Shown here: piece by piece, positions 11,101-23,660 of the stretch
Layout: each line of letters starts with the position of its first letter
How positions within the stretch are numbered: the stretch's first letter is position 1
Assembly (NCBI GenBank): GCA_003415625.1
Contig: PYIU01000010.1
Coordinates: 682,001-746,000, forward strand
DNA: 64,000 bases
DNA from: Aquanectria penicillioides
Taxonomy: Eukaryota; Ascomycota; Sordariomycetes; Hypocreales; Nectriaceae
Direction: 5' to 3'
Position numbers and translations under genes: made by a program
The notes under the pieces: generated by a model
What the model was told of the DNA's origin: nothing
Databases searched by the model: none
What the model saw: the letters and a program-made list of their open reading frames with translations, nothing else

Positions 11101-13632
11101 GTTGACAGAAAATCAATATCCGTTCTGTTAAAAGATAGTGGACGAATCGATGAGATTTCAGATTGGTTTTGGGATAATCTTGAGTGATAGTAATGAATGG
11201 GCTAGTCCGAAGAGACTTTAATGATAGGAAATGAGGAACCAAAAAGGATGGATATAATTCTGGTAAATGAGAGACAAGAAGAATACGGTTGCCAAAAAAG
11301 GAGTGAATCAAGATCGCAAGGGTGAAGAGACTATAAGGAAACGAGGCCTCGTATTCCACGACATCAGTTGGGTCTGTCCTCTAACAGATTCCTCCAGTGC
11401 CCAAGTCTAATTGGTAGGGGTTGCGGGCTAGAACTTCACTAACACTGCCCCATTTGTCTGTCATGCCAAAAGTCGGGTGTCAATGTCAGTTATCTTTCGG
11501 TCGATGGATGGGACAATTTTTTCTTGGTAAAAGTCCCCCTTGGATTGTGGCTTCGCAAGGCAATGGGTGCGAACTATTAATCGGGTGCCGTGAAGCAGCA
11601 ACAGGAGCATACCTGCTCCATGGTTCTCTCGTTCAATTACCAAATGCTACCCTCTTATTCCCAGGTTATCGTTACCTCTAGAACATCTCCCATGTTGACA
11701 AGAATGGACTGTCTTGGGTGGGCCATCTCGTTTAGGCCTCTTAGAATGCATTCCATGAGGCTAGCACAGAAATTTACCTAGCTCCACAGCCGTCTGTCCC
11801 AGGACAACGCCCATGAGAGCTCTAGCTAGTTCTTGATGTCTCAGATCGTTTCTGTTCAGACCCCAGTCATTTTATTTTTGTCACTATGGTATCGCCTTTA
11901 ACTAGATCTCGCCCGAGCTCATACCGGCCTGATTGAAGCATTGACTCTCCTTCTGTCCCTCCATTCTATATATAGCCTGTTCTCGCGTGGTTTTTTGCAA
12001 TGCGGGTCTTGCCACAAAATTGCCAGTGCCCGCCTCTCGGGCGAACCGTAAACCCATGCAGTTTCGACTTGGCAATGACGAAGGGTCAGCTCAAAGGGCT
12101 TAGTTTTGACATGGGCAAGTTCGCGTCCGTGGTCATGGCTATTCTTTCTTCTGTGGTCATGGATCCGATGCAAACCGCTATGCAACATTCTTGTGTGTGA
12201 TGTAGTAGGTCCCTTCGCATGATGTTATGAATCAGGGGCAGACTTGTGAATTTCCAAGCTCCTTGGACGTTCAAAATCATCATGGGGATTTGAAACGACT
12301 CCTAGCCATTGCTTCCTCCTCTTGACACGCAAGTGGGTGGAATGCCTAAGAGGACTTTTGCGGAAACAATCGCACTGACCTGGCTACAGCCACAGACATT
12401 GGCCGGTCTTTCTACTCTATTAGTGAGTCCTCACACCTTGGCGCCTGTGATGATTGGCTAGTTGTCACAAACAGCTGACAGATGTGGTCAAGACGAGGTT
12501 TTAGAGCCGCCAAGACGTGGAAATTTATTAGGATGCTCGGTAAGTAGCATCAGCAAAGCAAGGATAGCGCGTCCTCATCCCCTGCCTTGTCTCCTCCATT
12601 GCCTGTTTGGGTTTGCCCTCCAGCCAAAGATTGGCACGGTTCGGTGCTTGACCCTTGATTCATTGATATTGCCTCCATTTAGGGTTATTTTTAGCCTTGA
12701 CTGGGTTTGACCCGTGGCATCATTGGCTTGGCATCGAGGCTAGCCCTGGACAAAGCGGATCTCGACACGGACGCTGGCACCTTGCGGATCGCGCGGGGTC
12801 CGTAGACTTGCAGAGAAGAGTTCATCTCATATCCGTACATGCGGCTCCGGATGAGGCCTCGGTATAATCCGTGGGATGAAATTTCACACACGCTAGCTTA
12901 TGGTAACAGTGCTCAGACTGTGATACCGATTTCCGAATTGAGGAGACTGAGTGATGTGTGCGACTCGTGAAGGTCTGTAGGCTGCATGGCTCAAGCACGT
13001 TGAGAGCCAACAAAGGGATGGATTTCATAATTCATCTTAGTTTTGTTTCTTTTCGCCATTTATGGCGAAATCCCGCAATTGCCGTAAATAATCACGCATA
13101 TACGCCCATCACATTCTGCGTTGTGAGTTTCCTCCCTGGACAAATTTAGTATAGGGTAAGCTAAATTCCAGTAGGCCTACGAATAGTGCCGGTGTATTAG
13201 ACTTGATAGATGTTGGATAGCTCACGAACCGACCATGGAGCATTATACCAATATCTAGTGAGAATAAGGTAGCTTATGATCAACTATTTTCTTTATACGA
13301 CTCAACTTTTACAATGGTGGAGCTGCCAGTGGAGTCAGTCGAGTTATCCAAGTTTGGCCTCGACCGCACGCTGAGAGTTATATCGGCTTGAAAGAGTACT
13401 TGCTCGGTTATACAGCTTTATTTCTGCGCCTGGTTATACTCAAAGCTAACAACCAACAATTTTTGAAGATGATTCAGTATTGTAATATGGGAGAATATTT
13501 TGACTCAGCTCCCAGAAGGAGAATCCATATCGGAAACACATTCTCCTGAAATATCCATGAACAGGATGTACTCTAATATGACATATATACATATAGGGCG
13601 TATTAGATAGTTGATGAATGTGAAGTCTTGTC
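11101..13632. other. Gene-poor gap, 2.5 kb
   Basis: Upstream flank of the Crh gene followed by 3' flank of the kinase gene. Only short frames occur, without splice support or family resemblance. Nothing else seen. Confidence 0.5.
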
Positions 13633-16449
13633 TCAGAGTGGCTGAGCAAGATTGCGGCGCAGAAAGATCATATACGGCACCGCATACCCATCCCCAAAGA
13701 CCCTTTCCTTGATATCGTCGGGGCCACCATCACCAATACGAACCTTTGTGACTCTGCTATCTCTACAGCAAAGCCAAGCATGGGGATCGACACTCTCGGA
13801 CTCGTGGATGTATGCAAAATAGGGACAGCCAGATGCAGAGCCACCGTTGAACATGATAACACCATAAACCGTGTAGCAGTATTTCAACGTCAGGTCCCGA
13901 ACATCTTGGTAATCCTTCATAGAGGAGGACGCTCCGTTTGTCCTCAAATGAAACAAGCGAGATAGATTGACCTGGGAGAAATCCCAGGTGATATGAGCTG
14001 AGGACGTGTGGGCTTTCCCCTGTGTATCTTGTCGAGAGTGCTGAAAAGTGATGCAGAGCAGAAGCGGCGCCATGGCGATCCTGTTTATCCGACTCACGCT
14101 CCTAATCCCCTTACAATAGTCGCAGTAAAAGTGATTGAACCGCCGAGGGGCGATGTAACTGTTCACACATTCTTCGAGAGTCATGGTTGACAGGGGTAGC
14201 ATGTCAAGATCGATGATTTCTGTAGGCGTGATGGTCAATGCAGAGACATCGCATTCGAGGCAACGACGAATTGTTATATTGGCTGTGCGCCAGTATTGGT
14301 CAATGATAGACTGGCTCTCCTTCTGGTAAAGATTCCAAAATTCTGGAACAACACTGACAGCCGATAATTCTTTGCCCACGAACCGCCAGAGGGGTTTCTT
14401 TGGGTGGTCTCGCCGCACATTGGTCTCGTCGTCGAGGCTCGCGAGAAGGAACGTCATGAAGCCCTGGGCGGCCGGCTGTGTCTTGTCACCAAAGGTTCTA
14501 GCATGCTTATTTTGGTCTAGTAGGGTGATCAAATGCGCCTAGCTGATCGTCAGTAATACTTCCACCTCAGTGTTGAGGGTCACTCACCACCAAAGGCTCC
14601 GCTGTCACAGACTCGAAATTTCCGGACTTGACCCTCCTAGTCAAATCGGAGAGCAATAGAATGGTATGCTGGGATTTCTCAACGTCTTCGCCAGCCTTCC
14701 TTGGCACCTTGTACTTTTCCATCCAAGCGGAGTATGCAACTTCTCCTCCGAACCAAGGAGATGCTATGAGGCACTGTAAAACGCTATTTACGAAACTCTG
14801 GTTGTCTGGATTATCAAGTCCCGTATAGAATATGTTTCGCTGCCTGTAATGTGGGCCGTAATCTCTCACTTCGTGGAAATCTCCTTCTGGGGAAGGAATA
14901 AAAACTCGTTGTTCGGAACCCCGGGTAGGGCGAGCGGAAGAATCGACAGGCGATGCAACTACAGTTGATGAATTGATGACACTATTTGGGCGTGAAATCG
15001 ATGAATCCGATAAGACCGTGTTGATGCTCGAGGTAGGTTGACGAGCAGGCATCGATACTTGGACAGGCTGATAGTTCTGACGAGCAAATTTATCCATGAA
15101 ATTAGAACTAGAGTAAGGCCCAAGACTCATGACCTCTTGGTGCCCTTGGACAGAACCCAGCGTCGACCACTGCGCTGTCGCTGCAATATCGAAATGTGAT
15201 GTGCTGGAGTTGACTATTGGGGGAGAAGTCCTAGCAAAGACGAGCTGTCGATAAGCCTGATGTGGAATAGTCAGTTACATTTCGGGAAGATGGAATAGAA
15301 GCCGAATGACTCACTCATTGGTATGATGCGAACTGGCTTGCGACGAGGGCCGTGAACCTTGTAACCATAGATGGACCACTGCCTCACTCGCTGTGAGTCG
15401 GCGCGACGGCGACGGGCCCATTGCCTTTTCCAGAAAGTCGAGGCAAGCATGACTAACTTCAATTGCCGTAAAGGCCTGGCGTGGAAACGGAGTCTCATGA
15501 ACAACATAGTTGAAGAGGTCTCGCGCATCCGGGAACATGGATCTTTGCAGGAGTAAACGGACACAGATTTCGCCAAGGGCCCAAATATCGACGGCTGCAG
15601 TGTAAACGAGTTGTTCCTCAGTTCCTTGCCTACCCTGCTGCTGATCTGATAAAGGGAATATGCCGATAACCTCGGGGGCCAGGTAGCCGTGCGTCCCAAT
15701 GGCGGTGCGAAGCGCTGAACCAGCCTCGGCGCGCTTACTGATGCCGAAGTCGCTGATTTTCACCCACCAGTCCGGCCGGCCATTGACTACCAGGATGTTC
15801 TAGTAGAGCGGAATCAGAACACAGCTAATAAGAGGGGCTCAGACACATCGTACGGCGGGCTTCAGATCACGGTGCGCGAAGCCGTTGTCGTGCAGGAAGC
15901 GGAGGCCTTCGGCTAGTTGAGAGGCGATCTTCTTGACTTCGGGCTCGGGAAACGGCGCGACGAGATGCTTCTGGAGGTCGCCATGCTCGAGATACTCCAT
16001 GGCGATGAACACGGCATCTTGACTCTCGTACCAGCCAAACGACCGAACGAAGCAGTGGACGTACTGAGACGGGGGTGGTCAGAAGCGGACTATCTATACG
16101 CGAATAATAGGCGGTGGAATGGCACTCTATCGTGTGAAAACTTGGCCATAGCCTCTAGTTCACGCCCGTAGTCGATGGATGACGAGACGCTTTGCGACTT
16201 CGGAATCTCCTTTACGGCGCGGAGCTGTCCTGTTGCGGGACCAGACTCGCAATTCTCCAGCCAGACGCGTCCATACGTGCCGCTGCCCAGCTCTCTCCGC
16301 CGCCGCCAAGCCTCGTCGATGCGCGTCCGTCTACGTTTTCCATCAGAACACGGAATATAGCGGGTGTGGTGGGTCAGGCCGAACGAGACGGAGGTGCGGA
16401 GTTGAGAGTCGCGGACGAGATCGGAGGAGCGGGTCGCGGGGCCGGACAT
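13633..16449 (-). CDS. Ser/Thr protein kinase fused to a degenerate ubiquitin-specific protease (USP) domain
   Basis: Exons 16449-16126, 16063-15854, 15799-15315, 15230-14588, 14538-13633; all junctions are GT-AG and in phase, giving 855 residues. Kinase domain (about 50-335): GSGTYG at 55-60, Lys80 in AVKE, HRDLKPAN with Asp174, DFG at 195-197, YLAPEV. All catalytic residues are present, so it is probably an active kinase. A Ser-rich linker leads to a USP fold (about 475-855). The Cys box reads GLDNPDNQSFVNSVLQCL, with Ser485 where the catalytic Cys belongs. The His box reads SGCPYFAY (about 789-796) instead of the usual SGHYxAY. The zinc-ribbon pairs CxxC at 647/650 and 693/696 remain. The USP part is therefore likely a ubiquitin- or scaffold-binding pseudoenzyme. 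The start is uncertain: this frame stays open upstream to about 16608 without ATG, and another frame (16700-16374) begins with an ATG. Confidence 0.8.
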
Positions 16450-17970
16450 GTCGCCGGGTATTCGGACGTGGTTGCGTCGATCGGGGTCAGCGGCAGGTTC
16501 GTATCGATCGGCGTTGGACGGAACGGTGTTCGATTGAGCACGGCGTAGTCTCGGAGTGGCTCTTTGAGAGAAAGAATGCTCTCGAAATGATCCGATACGG
16601 CGATAGCTGAATCAGGCTGTGAAAGTGGCCGAGGTCGACTGATTGGATGACTAAGGTCATTATTTTCAACTGAGTCTCTGATGATGGACGAGAGATGCAA
16701 GCCCGGTGTGTATCAAAGAGTGCCGACGAAGCCATAGATTTTTGGGGAGGTTTTCAGGCATAACCGGATGACTAAATGTCAACTCTCTTCTCATAAACTT
16801 GTTTTGAATGTCTCTCCATCCCTTTGAGTGTGCTCGAGAATGTTCCCGTGCTGAGCGTGTTCGCAATTGAGCGAGATATCAATTGGTCGTCCCTCCACCT
16901 TTGCATATCACTGGACGCGATGATTCAACCCATTGGCAACAGAAAGAATACACGAGAATTTCCTTCTTTCAACATCCCTTCCATGCATGGATTATTAACA
17001 TGACGTCGAAATAGGTGATAAAGCCCTACCGGAGCAGACCCACTACTGAGAAGCAAGCTCAACTAACGGCGCTGCAGAAGGTTCAAAACACCGAGAGTTA
17101 TTCCCGAATACCGACAATCTTTACCGATGGGAAATGCCATACCAACTTGATTACAATTGCTTTTTGGGAGACGCCGAAGAGGGGAGAGAAACTCAACCGT
17201 GCGGGATTGTACATAACAACACCGGTCGCCAAGACACTAAACAAGCGAATTCTTTTGGCAGCTCCAGCAACCAATAATTGATGCAGCTCAGGCTCCTAGC
17301 CTCGAATCGGCGACAGAGAATGGAATAGCACCCGCTTGTGGCTTCTATTTTGGCGGACGGGGATAAGCGATGCTCGAGCTGTTTTTACAATTACTCATCA
17401 CCGCATCTGCTGAAGATGCACACTCATCATTGTCTCCACTTTGCTTACTATTTCCCTTTTAACCCCCAGTCAGACACCTGCGAGATTTCCATCCACGCCT
17501 GTAAGTTCTACCAAGGAATATCTGTGTATCTTTTCCGCAGTCCGTGTTTTACACTAGGGGTATCGAATCACGCAAGGCTTTGGGACCAGAAAGCGGCAGT
17601 ACAGGCAGGGTCCGCTCGACAACACGAAAAAGAAGGGTTCATAGACGGAATTCGGCACAGTCTGCATCTGGGAACTTTTGAAAGGGAGCACACACACGCC
17701 CTTTTGGATCATCCAAGCCTGGTGAGTCGTAGACTAGGCGTTGCGGTCTGACTGCTAGGCTGGAGCCGGTTTGGCTTACCACTTTCTCAGCCAGGAATTC
17801 TGCCTGGAGGCTCACGAGGCTCACGGTAACAGACCATCCAGGAGCACGATCCTCAAACGCTTAGTGCCCATCACCACACCACTAAGGCTTAAGCCTCCGG
17901 TCACAAGCCGTAGTTGCAACGCTGGGCCGTTAATCGAGGAACCGGACCCAGGGGTGGAGGTTTTGCAAAC
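16450..17970. other. Upstream region between kinase-USP and bZIP genes
   Basis: 1.5 kb between divergent genes. A Pro/Ser-rich frame at 16700-16374 (-) begins MHLSSIIRDSVEN and overlaps the kinase start in another phase. It could be the real N-terminus if a small indel or an unseen intron joins the frames. The remainder holds no supportable gene. Confidence 0.4.
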
Positions 17971-19812
17971 ATGATTCGTCCCCATCCCGGCTCCGGCGCA
18001 TCCACCGCGAGCGAATCTGGCCCAATATCTACCCCGTCAGATGATAGTTGTCATCCAAATACGCGGCCTGCAAGGCGGAGGAGAGGCAGGGTTGGCGTTG
18101 AGATCGAGGGTGAGACAGCAGTGAATGTGGGTATCCCCTGTCCTTGACTTGCGTGCCAAGTAGATAGATGCCTGGTCTACATGGACCCTCCAACTCCACA
18201 TCTTCTGGAATCCGTCCTCTAATTCATGCCCTATTAGCGTCGACGTACACAGAATCGATTGGCACAGCGTGCATATCGACAGCGCAAGGAGGACGCCATT
18301 GAAACCCTCCAGCAGCGGGTTCAGGAGCTAGAGAGGCTCAATGATGACATGGGACGGGAGTACAACAGTCTTACCGACTTGGTACTGCAGGAGAAGACCT
18401 TTCAGGACTCGCCAGAGATGGTGCAGCGTATAAGAGAGACTACCCTTAAGATGCTTCACATCGCCCAGCAGGATCCGGCGGCCGGCTCGGATGCATCCTC
18501 CACCCCTAGACAAGATTCAGGCAGCCGGGGTCGTACTGCAGAGGATGGAGGGAACGATCCAGAGGTGGGATCTCATGCCATTTCAAGTGCCCAAGAAACG
18601 CATCATTCAAACTCGTCAGCATCTGACCCAAGGACAAGCTCATCCCCTGGTTCAGCGAGTGACTCTACCGCGCAGCCCACTGGCCAGGATGGTAGCTTTG
18701 CGTTCCCCACGCTCGATGCCCAAGCCCAATCCTACCTTCTAAATCACGGGCTTCCGGGGTCCTCCTACGGGTCAACACTCCCTCCGCCCAGGTCATATGC
18801 AGCAAGCGAGCGCACATTTGGCCGTCGACTTCACCGGGCCTCCCAACAGGCCGGGTTCCTACTGGCGTCCATGAACAGCCCCCCTCCCTTGTGGTACTTG
18901 AAGGTGTTTGGCTTCTGCTTGCACTTTGAGACCAAGGACCAGATCGCTAGCCGCATGGGGGAACTTCTTGGGCGCCCTGCAGAAGTCACGCTCAACAACT
19001 GGAGGTATCCGTTCACGAACCTGGGCGGTGCAGGCACATTCTATCCCAGCGGGCCCAACGGCTCGACAGCGGGAAACGTAGCAGGCGGCGAGCTGCCTAT
19101 TGGTAACCGCTATCTGCCACATGAAGCCTATAAGCCAGATGAGCAAACTGGCTTCTCAATGGGGCCCTTTTCCCCGACCATCGAAGAGGTTCGAGACTTG
19201 CGCCTGAATCCCCAATTGCGTATCCTCGACCCTGGATTTCAAGGAGACTTTTTCGATCCGGACGAGGTAGAGATGTGTCTGCGAGGCTATGGAATCACCA
19301 TCCCGGCTACCAAAGACTTTGTCACTGCTAAAATTGACATGTCGATTTTCCAAAATGCTCACCACGCAATAGGTGCTAACTACGGCGCCAATACCCCCGC
19401 ATACTTTGGAGATGCAGCAGTGCCACCAGTTGGGCCCGGATTTACGCCACAGGAGTCTGGATCAAGTGGTTCAGCTGGAATAAATGACGCCCAGTCTGTT
19501 CAGGGTTCAGCGCAAATGTCCTGCCAGTACACTGCTTCCGTTCTGGGAGCGATACCCGGATTCACAACCAACCAACTACTCGGTAGCGTGTGGCAGACGC
19601 CACGGATGAACAAAGTCAAGGTTAAAATCGATGTTGAACGTCTAATCACCTGTAAGTCGGATCCCGTGAGTCCTCATTTTGGCAGCCAATATATTTACCC
19701 CATGATAGCATTGATCGGTATGACGGTGTGCCTAGGACGAACTCCTGGAGTGCGACCAGAAGACGTGCGAGAGTCTCTCCGAGAGGCCCTCGTTATGGGA
19801 GACGAGGAATGA
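17971..19812 (+). CDS. bZIP transcription factor, 557 aa
   Basis: Exons 17971-18126, 18238-19651 and 19709-19812. The first intron (gtgggt...tattag) joins a short Arg-rich N-terminus to the basic region RRRTQNRLAQRAYRQRKE, with the invariant Asn and Arg at normal spacing, followed by a leucine zipper (LQQRVQELERLNDDMGREY). A Ser-rich low-complexity stretch comes next, then a conserved-looking C-terminal half without a named domain. It should act in the nucleus as a dimer on TTAC-type half-sites. The last 57-bp intron (gtaagt...gatag) is a multiple of three and contains no stop, so unspliced mRNA would encode 19 extra residues. The first donor was chosen because it is the only GT in the right phase; a stronger GT at 18110 breaks the frame. 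Confidence 0.8.
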
Positions 19813-20526
19813 CTAAATGTTTGAACGATTGATTCCAAGAACAAATTTGACTGTACCGTACCATGTGTGGATTTCTGGGACCGCAGCGGCGCCATTAGCC
19901 TGTTGATGTGTGATACCTGAGATACATGGCTGTTAGGTAATGCCATGTACATGTTTAAAACACAATTATTCATCATTCTGGAAGAATTTGTAGACAAGTC
20001 AAGTTCAGAGTGCACTTTCAACTTGGACCTAATCTGGAGCTGATTGTATTCAAACAGAACAGTGTACGACCAGTAGAACTTGGACTAACTTCTTTAGAAC
20101 CTATAGTATTACACCCTGATCTTGTTAGAGATCTTGTTTCTGGGATACACTGGAGGATCTGTTTCTAAATACGGCCTCATGATCCCCACTCAAAGCGGCA
20201 TGACGAGGCGGTCGGCTCTGACACTAACCCCGTCAAGTCGGCCTGCGTGGGGCGAAGGTGCGTAATCGAGCCAGCTCTATCGACAAATCTTTTTATTCTT
20301 ATAGATATCAACAGTATTTTACACTAAATTACGCCGTTAATTGCTAAGGTCTACTTTATTCCCCCCTAGGAGTATATATTTACCTGCGTTTTGCTGCTGG
20401 CTGGAATCGATTCCCATTGCCCTTCCCCTGTAGCACCGAGAACGAATCGTCCACATCATAACCACACCTTTACGTCTTGAGGTTGGGCCAACGGCTCTTT
20501 TTCAAACAGCACGAAAAAACACCAAA
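19813..20526. other. Promoter region of the alpha/beta hydrolase
   Basis: 714 bp without a gene. A TATA-like tatatatt lies at 20373-20380, about 150 bp before the hydrolase ATG. Confidence 0.45.
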
Positions 20527-21306
20527 ATGTTCAATACGCAGAAAGTTAGGCCAACCGGCATCGTCCTTGCTCATGGAGCTTTTCACTTGCCATCTTGTTT
20601 CGACTTGGCAAAGTCACGACTCGAAGCGGCCGGCTTCTCGCCCGTTATTGCAGTACGAAACCCCAGTCTTGGAACCGATCCAAGCGTGACGGCGGATGAC
20701 GATGGTCGAAATATCCAGACAACGCTCGAACCCTATCTAAACCAAGGCAAGGACTTTATAGGCATTGCCCACTCTTACGGTGGCACTACCTTGACTCTGG
20801 CAACACAGGGCTACTCTAAATCGGAGAGAACAGCTCAGTCAAAAAAGGGGTCTATTAAAGCTGCGGTGTTCACTACTTGCAATATCCCCCCAAAGAAAGG
20901 CGGCAGTGTGCTGAGCGTGACACCACCTGGGCTGGACATTGTTGATGTAGCCGACGGATTGATAACGGCAAACGCAAAAGCCCGTGCAGCATTCTACGGA
21001 CCTGACATGCCAGACGACCAAGCAGATGAAATTCTGTCCACACTCTTGCCACAATCCCTGGAATCTCTCAACGGCCCTGTCTCTGCTGGCGTGGAGGATT
21101 TGACTGTACCCGCGTACTACATCTTTTGCGAGAAGGACCAAACAATTCTACCGGAGACGCAACAACAAGTTATTTCGACGATACCGACTTTGAAGAGGGT
21201 TCTCAGGATCCCTGGCGGTCATAGTTCGTTTATTACGGAGGTGGATACTTTTGTCAAGCAGATTATTGAGATTTCTGACGAACTAGAGGTGGAGAGTGAG
21301 AATTAG
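20527..21306 (+). CDS. Alpha/beta hydrolase, EstC/salicylate-esterase-like, 259 aa
   Basis: A single exon starting at an ATG in good context (accaaaATG). The order of elements is that of a small serine hydrolase: oxyanion-loop motif LAHGAFH near residue 15, nucleophile elbow AHSYGG near residue 82, catalytic acid region YIFCEKDQT, and catalytic His in PGGHSSF near the C-terminus. The nucleophile motif has Ala in place of the first Gly of GxSxG, which is tolerated in this group. No signal peptide, so probably cytosolic. Relatives cleave small esters or lactones; the substrate is unknown. The neighbouring alcohol dehydrogenase converges on it. Confidence 0.88.
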   Translation: MFNTQKVRPTGIVLAHGAFHLPSCFDLAKSRLEAAGFSPVIAVRNPSLGTDPSVTADDDGRNIQTTLEPYLNQGKDFIGIAHSYGGTTLTLATQGYSKSERTAQSKKGSIKAAVFTTCNIPPKKGGSVLSVTPPGLDIVDVADGLITANAKARAAFYGPDMPDDQADEILSTLLPQSLESLNGPVSAGVEDLTVPAYYIFCEKDQTILPETQQQVISTIPTLKRVLRIPGGHSSFITEVDTFVKQIIEISDELEVESEN

Positions 21307-21736
21307 ACTATAGAGATAATAAGAGGAGCTGGACCTTTTTACGACTAAATGATGAATGCCTGGGCTTATTGATCAAAAGGGCCTATGTGAAATGAGAGAT
21401 GTGTGGCTGACTCATTAATGGAATGATATGTAGTCTTGAGTTTCGTCTGATCGGAGCACCAAGATTCTGTCAATAGATCCATTATTCTTAGCTCATATAG
21501 TCGTTTTCACCTATCTAATGCCTTCCCCGATCTCTACTCGATGTCTTAGATGATAATCATGACTCACGTTGGTTCAATATTCCTCTACAAATAATTATTA
21601 TGTATAACCTCGCCTGGCTTTTGGTGCCTTCCACGCCATCACTTCGAAACTCTGACTACTCCCCACACAACCTTGAAACACCCAACCCAATGTCCATGAC
21701 ACATCTCTACAGGTCCGAGAACGAATGGCCGATGAC
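21307..21736. other. Convergent 3' flanks
   Basis: 430 bp between the hydrolase and alcohol dehydrogenase stop codons; AT-rich, no gene seen. Confidence 0.5.
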
Positions 21737-22864
21737 CTAAAACTCCAACACGGCCCTGTATCTGATCTTGTTCTCCTCCATGCTCTTGAACGCCTTCTCA
21801 ATGCTCTCGGCTCCCTCGTGCTTAAACACGTTGATCAGAGGCTTGATATCATGGCGTGCAGAGAACTCCAGCATCTCGTCATGAACACCCTTGGATGCAA
21901 CAAGGCTAGAGTGGACATGGAAGCCCTGGAAGAACATGGCCTCGGCGCTAAATATGACGTCAGTGAGCTCTATCGAGGACAACCTGGGTGGAACTTACGG
22001 CATGGACAAGGGTCCGATGACAGGCGCAGTGAGGGGAACAATGGTGCCATCTCGAGCCAGAAACTCTTTGGTCATGACCCTACGGGAAGTTAAAGTTAGC
22101 GAGGGACTAGGAGATCGGCAAGATGAAGCTTACTTAGGCCAATCGGGATATTTTGTGCCAGAGACGACAAGGACGTCGATTGGCACAGCCTGCTTGGAGA
22201 ACATCTCGTTGATAAGATAGAACTCCTTAGCTCCGAAACCCTTGGCCTCGATTTCCTTGTCTGCTGTGGTGCTGTAGACGACAACTTCAGCGCCCATCTT
22301 GGCAGCGTATTGAATAGCAAGGTGACCGAGGCCGCCGATTCCCATGATGCCCACTCGCTTATCAGAGGTAACCGTGGCCTTCAAGGCGGCGTAGACGGTA
22401 GCTCCAGCACACTGAAGGGGCGCAGCGTATTCGCTGGGAAGGCTGTCGGGAATCCTGTGCAAGAATCCCTCCTTGCCAACGTAGTATTGAGAAAAAGTTC
22501 CATTGGCCCAGTCGCCCTCACCAAAGATGACGCGCTGGTAGCACCACACGTCGCGTCCGGTGAGACAATACTTGCAGTGGCCACAGGAGTCCTTCTGGAA
22601 GCCGCCACCAGCGCGATCTCCAATCTTGAACTGGGTTACAAGGGAACCAATGGCTTCAACGATACCAACTCCTTCGTGCCCAAGCGCTGCTGGCACTCCG
22701 GCCCGACAGAACACGACGTCAGAGTGGCAAACTCCAGTGTGAGTCAGGCGGACAAGGATATCATGAGGTCCAAGCTCCGGGATGGTTGCTTCAGCAGAGG
22801 CAGTTACACCATTGCTTGAGCGGTAAATGGTGTACGACTTTCCAGTGAAGTTTCCATCGGCCAT
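21737..22864 (-). CDS. Zinc-dependent alcohol dehydrogenase (MDR family)
   Basis: Exons 22864-22134, 22079-21999 and 21947-21737, joined by introns of 54 and 51 bp, give 340 residues, the usual size. Catalytic zinc ligands: Cys46 (GVCHSD), His63 (GHEG) and Cys152 (LQCAG). The structural zinc cluster is C94-C97-C100-C108 (SCGHCKYCLTGRDVWC). The Rossmann fingerprint GIGGLG is at 175-180. It should oxidise an alcohol or reduce an aldehyde with NAD(P)H in the cytosol; the overall pattern is closest to the yeast ADH / propanol-preferring group. The neighbouring hydrolase could supply an alcohol by ester cleavage, but that link is only positional. Confidence 0.93.
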
Positions 22865-23006
22865 GTTAATGTTTCAGGTATCTCAAGGTACGGAAAGCTT
22901 GGAAAGAACTCAACGGGGCAGGAAATGAGGATCAGATGGTGCGGCTGGAAAGAGTTGGGTTGGTTGTTGATGTCTAAGAGAAACTGAATACCTACCTTAG
23001 TTAGAA

Positions 23007-23015
23007 TTTTATATA
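23007..23015 (-). promoter_or_regulatory. TATA box of the alcohol dehydrogenase gene
   Basis: tatataaaa on the minus strand, about 145 bp upstream of the ATG at 22864. Spacing suits a fungal core promoter. Confidence 0.45.
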
Positions 23016-23660
23016 CCTACGATACTACAAACCCTTCGCTCCTTACTCACAACATGTTCACTTACTCACTCAGCATTACTTTACAACTTCCGTGACTGAG
23101 TCCTGATTGGCGCAAACGGAGTTTGAACAATAAGTTGTTAGCATGCCCCTCGCCGAGCGTTCATCCAACCTCAGAAGCTGTTTAACAGCAGCTCCACTTT
23201 GTTACTCAGCGTTCAGTCCGTACTTGATTGTTTGGTTGATGTTCCTTCAAAACGGATCTTTTATATCAAAATCCCGAGGCTCTAATTATGTGTCGCAGGA
23301 TATGTCCACTAACCCAAAATAGAGCAGACGATTTCAATACTACCACACCAAAAACGATGACTACGCAGGCAACTTGGGCCAGTGTGCTGGTTGGCTGTCT
23401 CATAGTTGGGCTAACCTTGTTAGTTAACGTGGCACATAAGCGAGATAGAAAAATCTCCACAACAATCTTGCCAACGCCCACGATCCTTGAACAGATGAGT
23501 AAGAATCTCCGACCAGTTGAACATGCGAATGCGAGAATGACTATTTGCCTGTATTTTGAGCAAAAGACGTCACATTTAGAAAAATTAAGCCATCCTCAGC
23601 CAACATCTGTCATCTGGGTTGAAGAATGGCAGCCCTACACCAAAGAGTGGACACTGTTGG

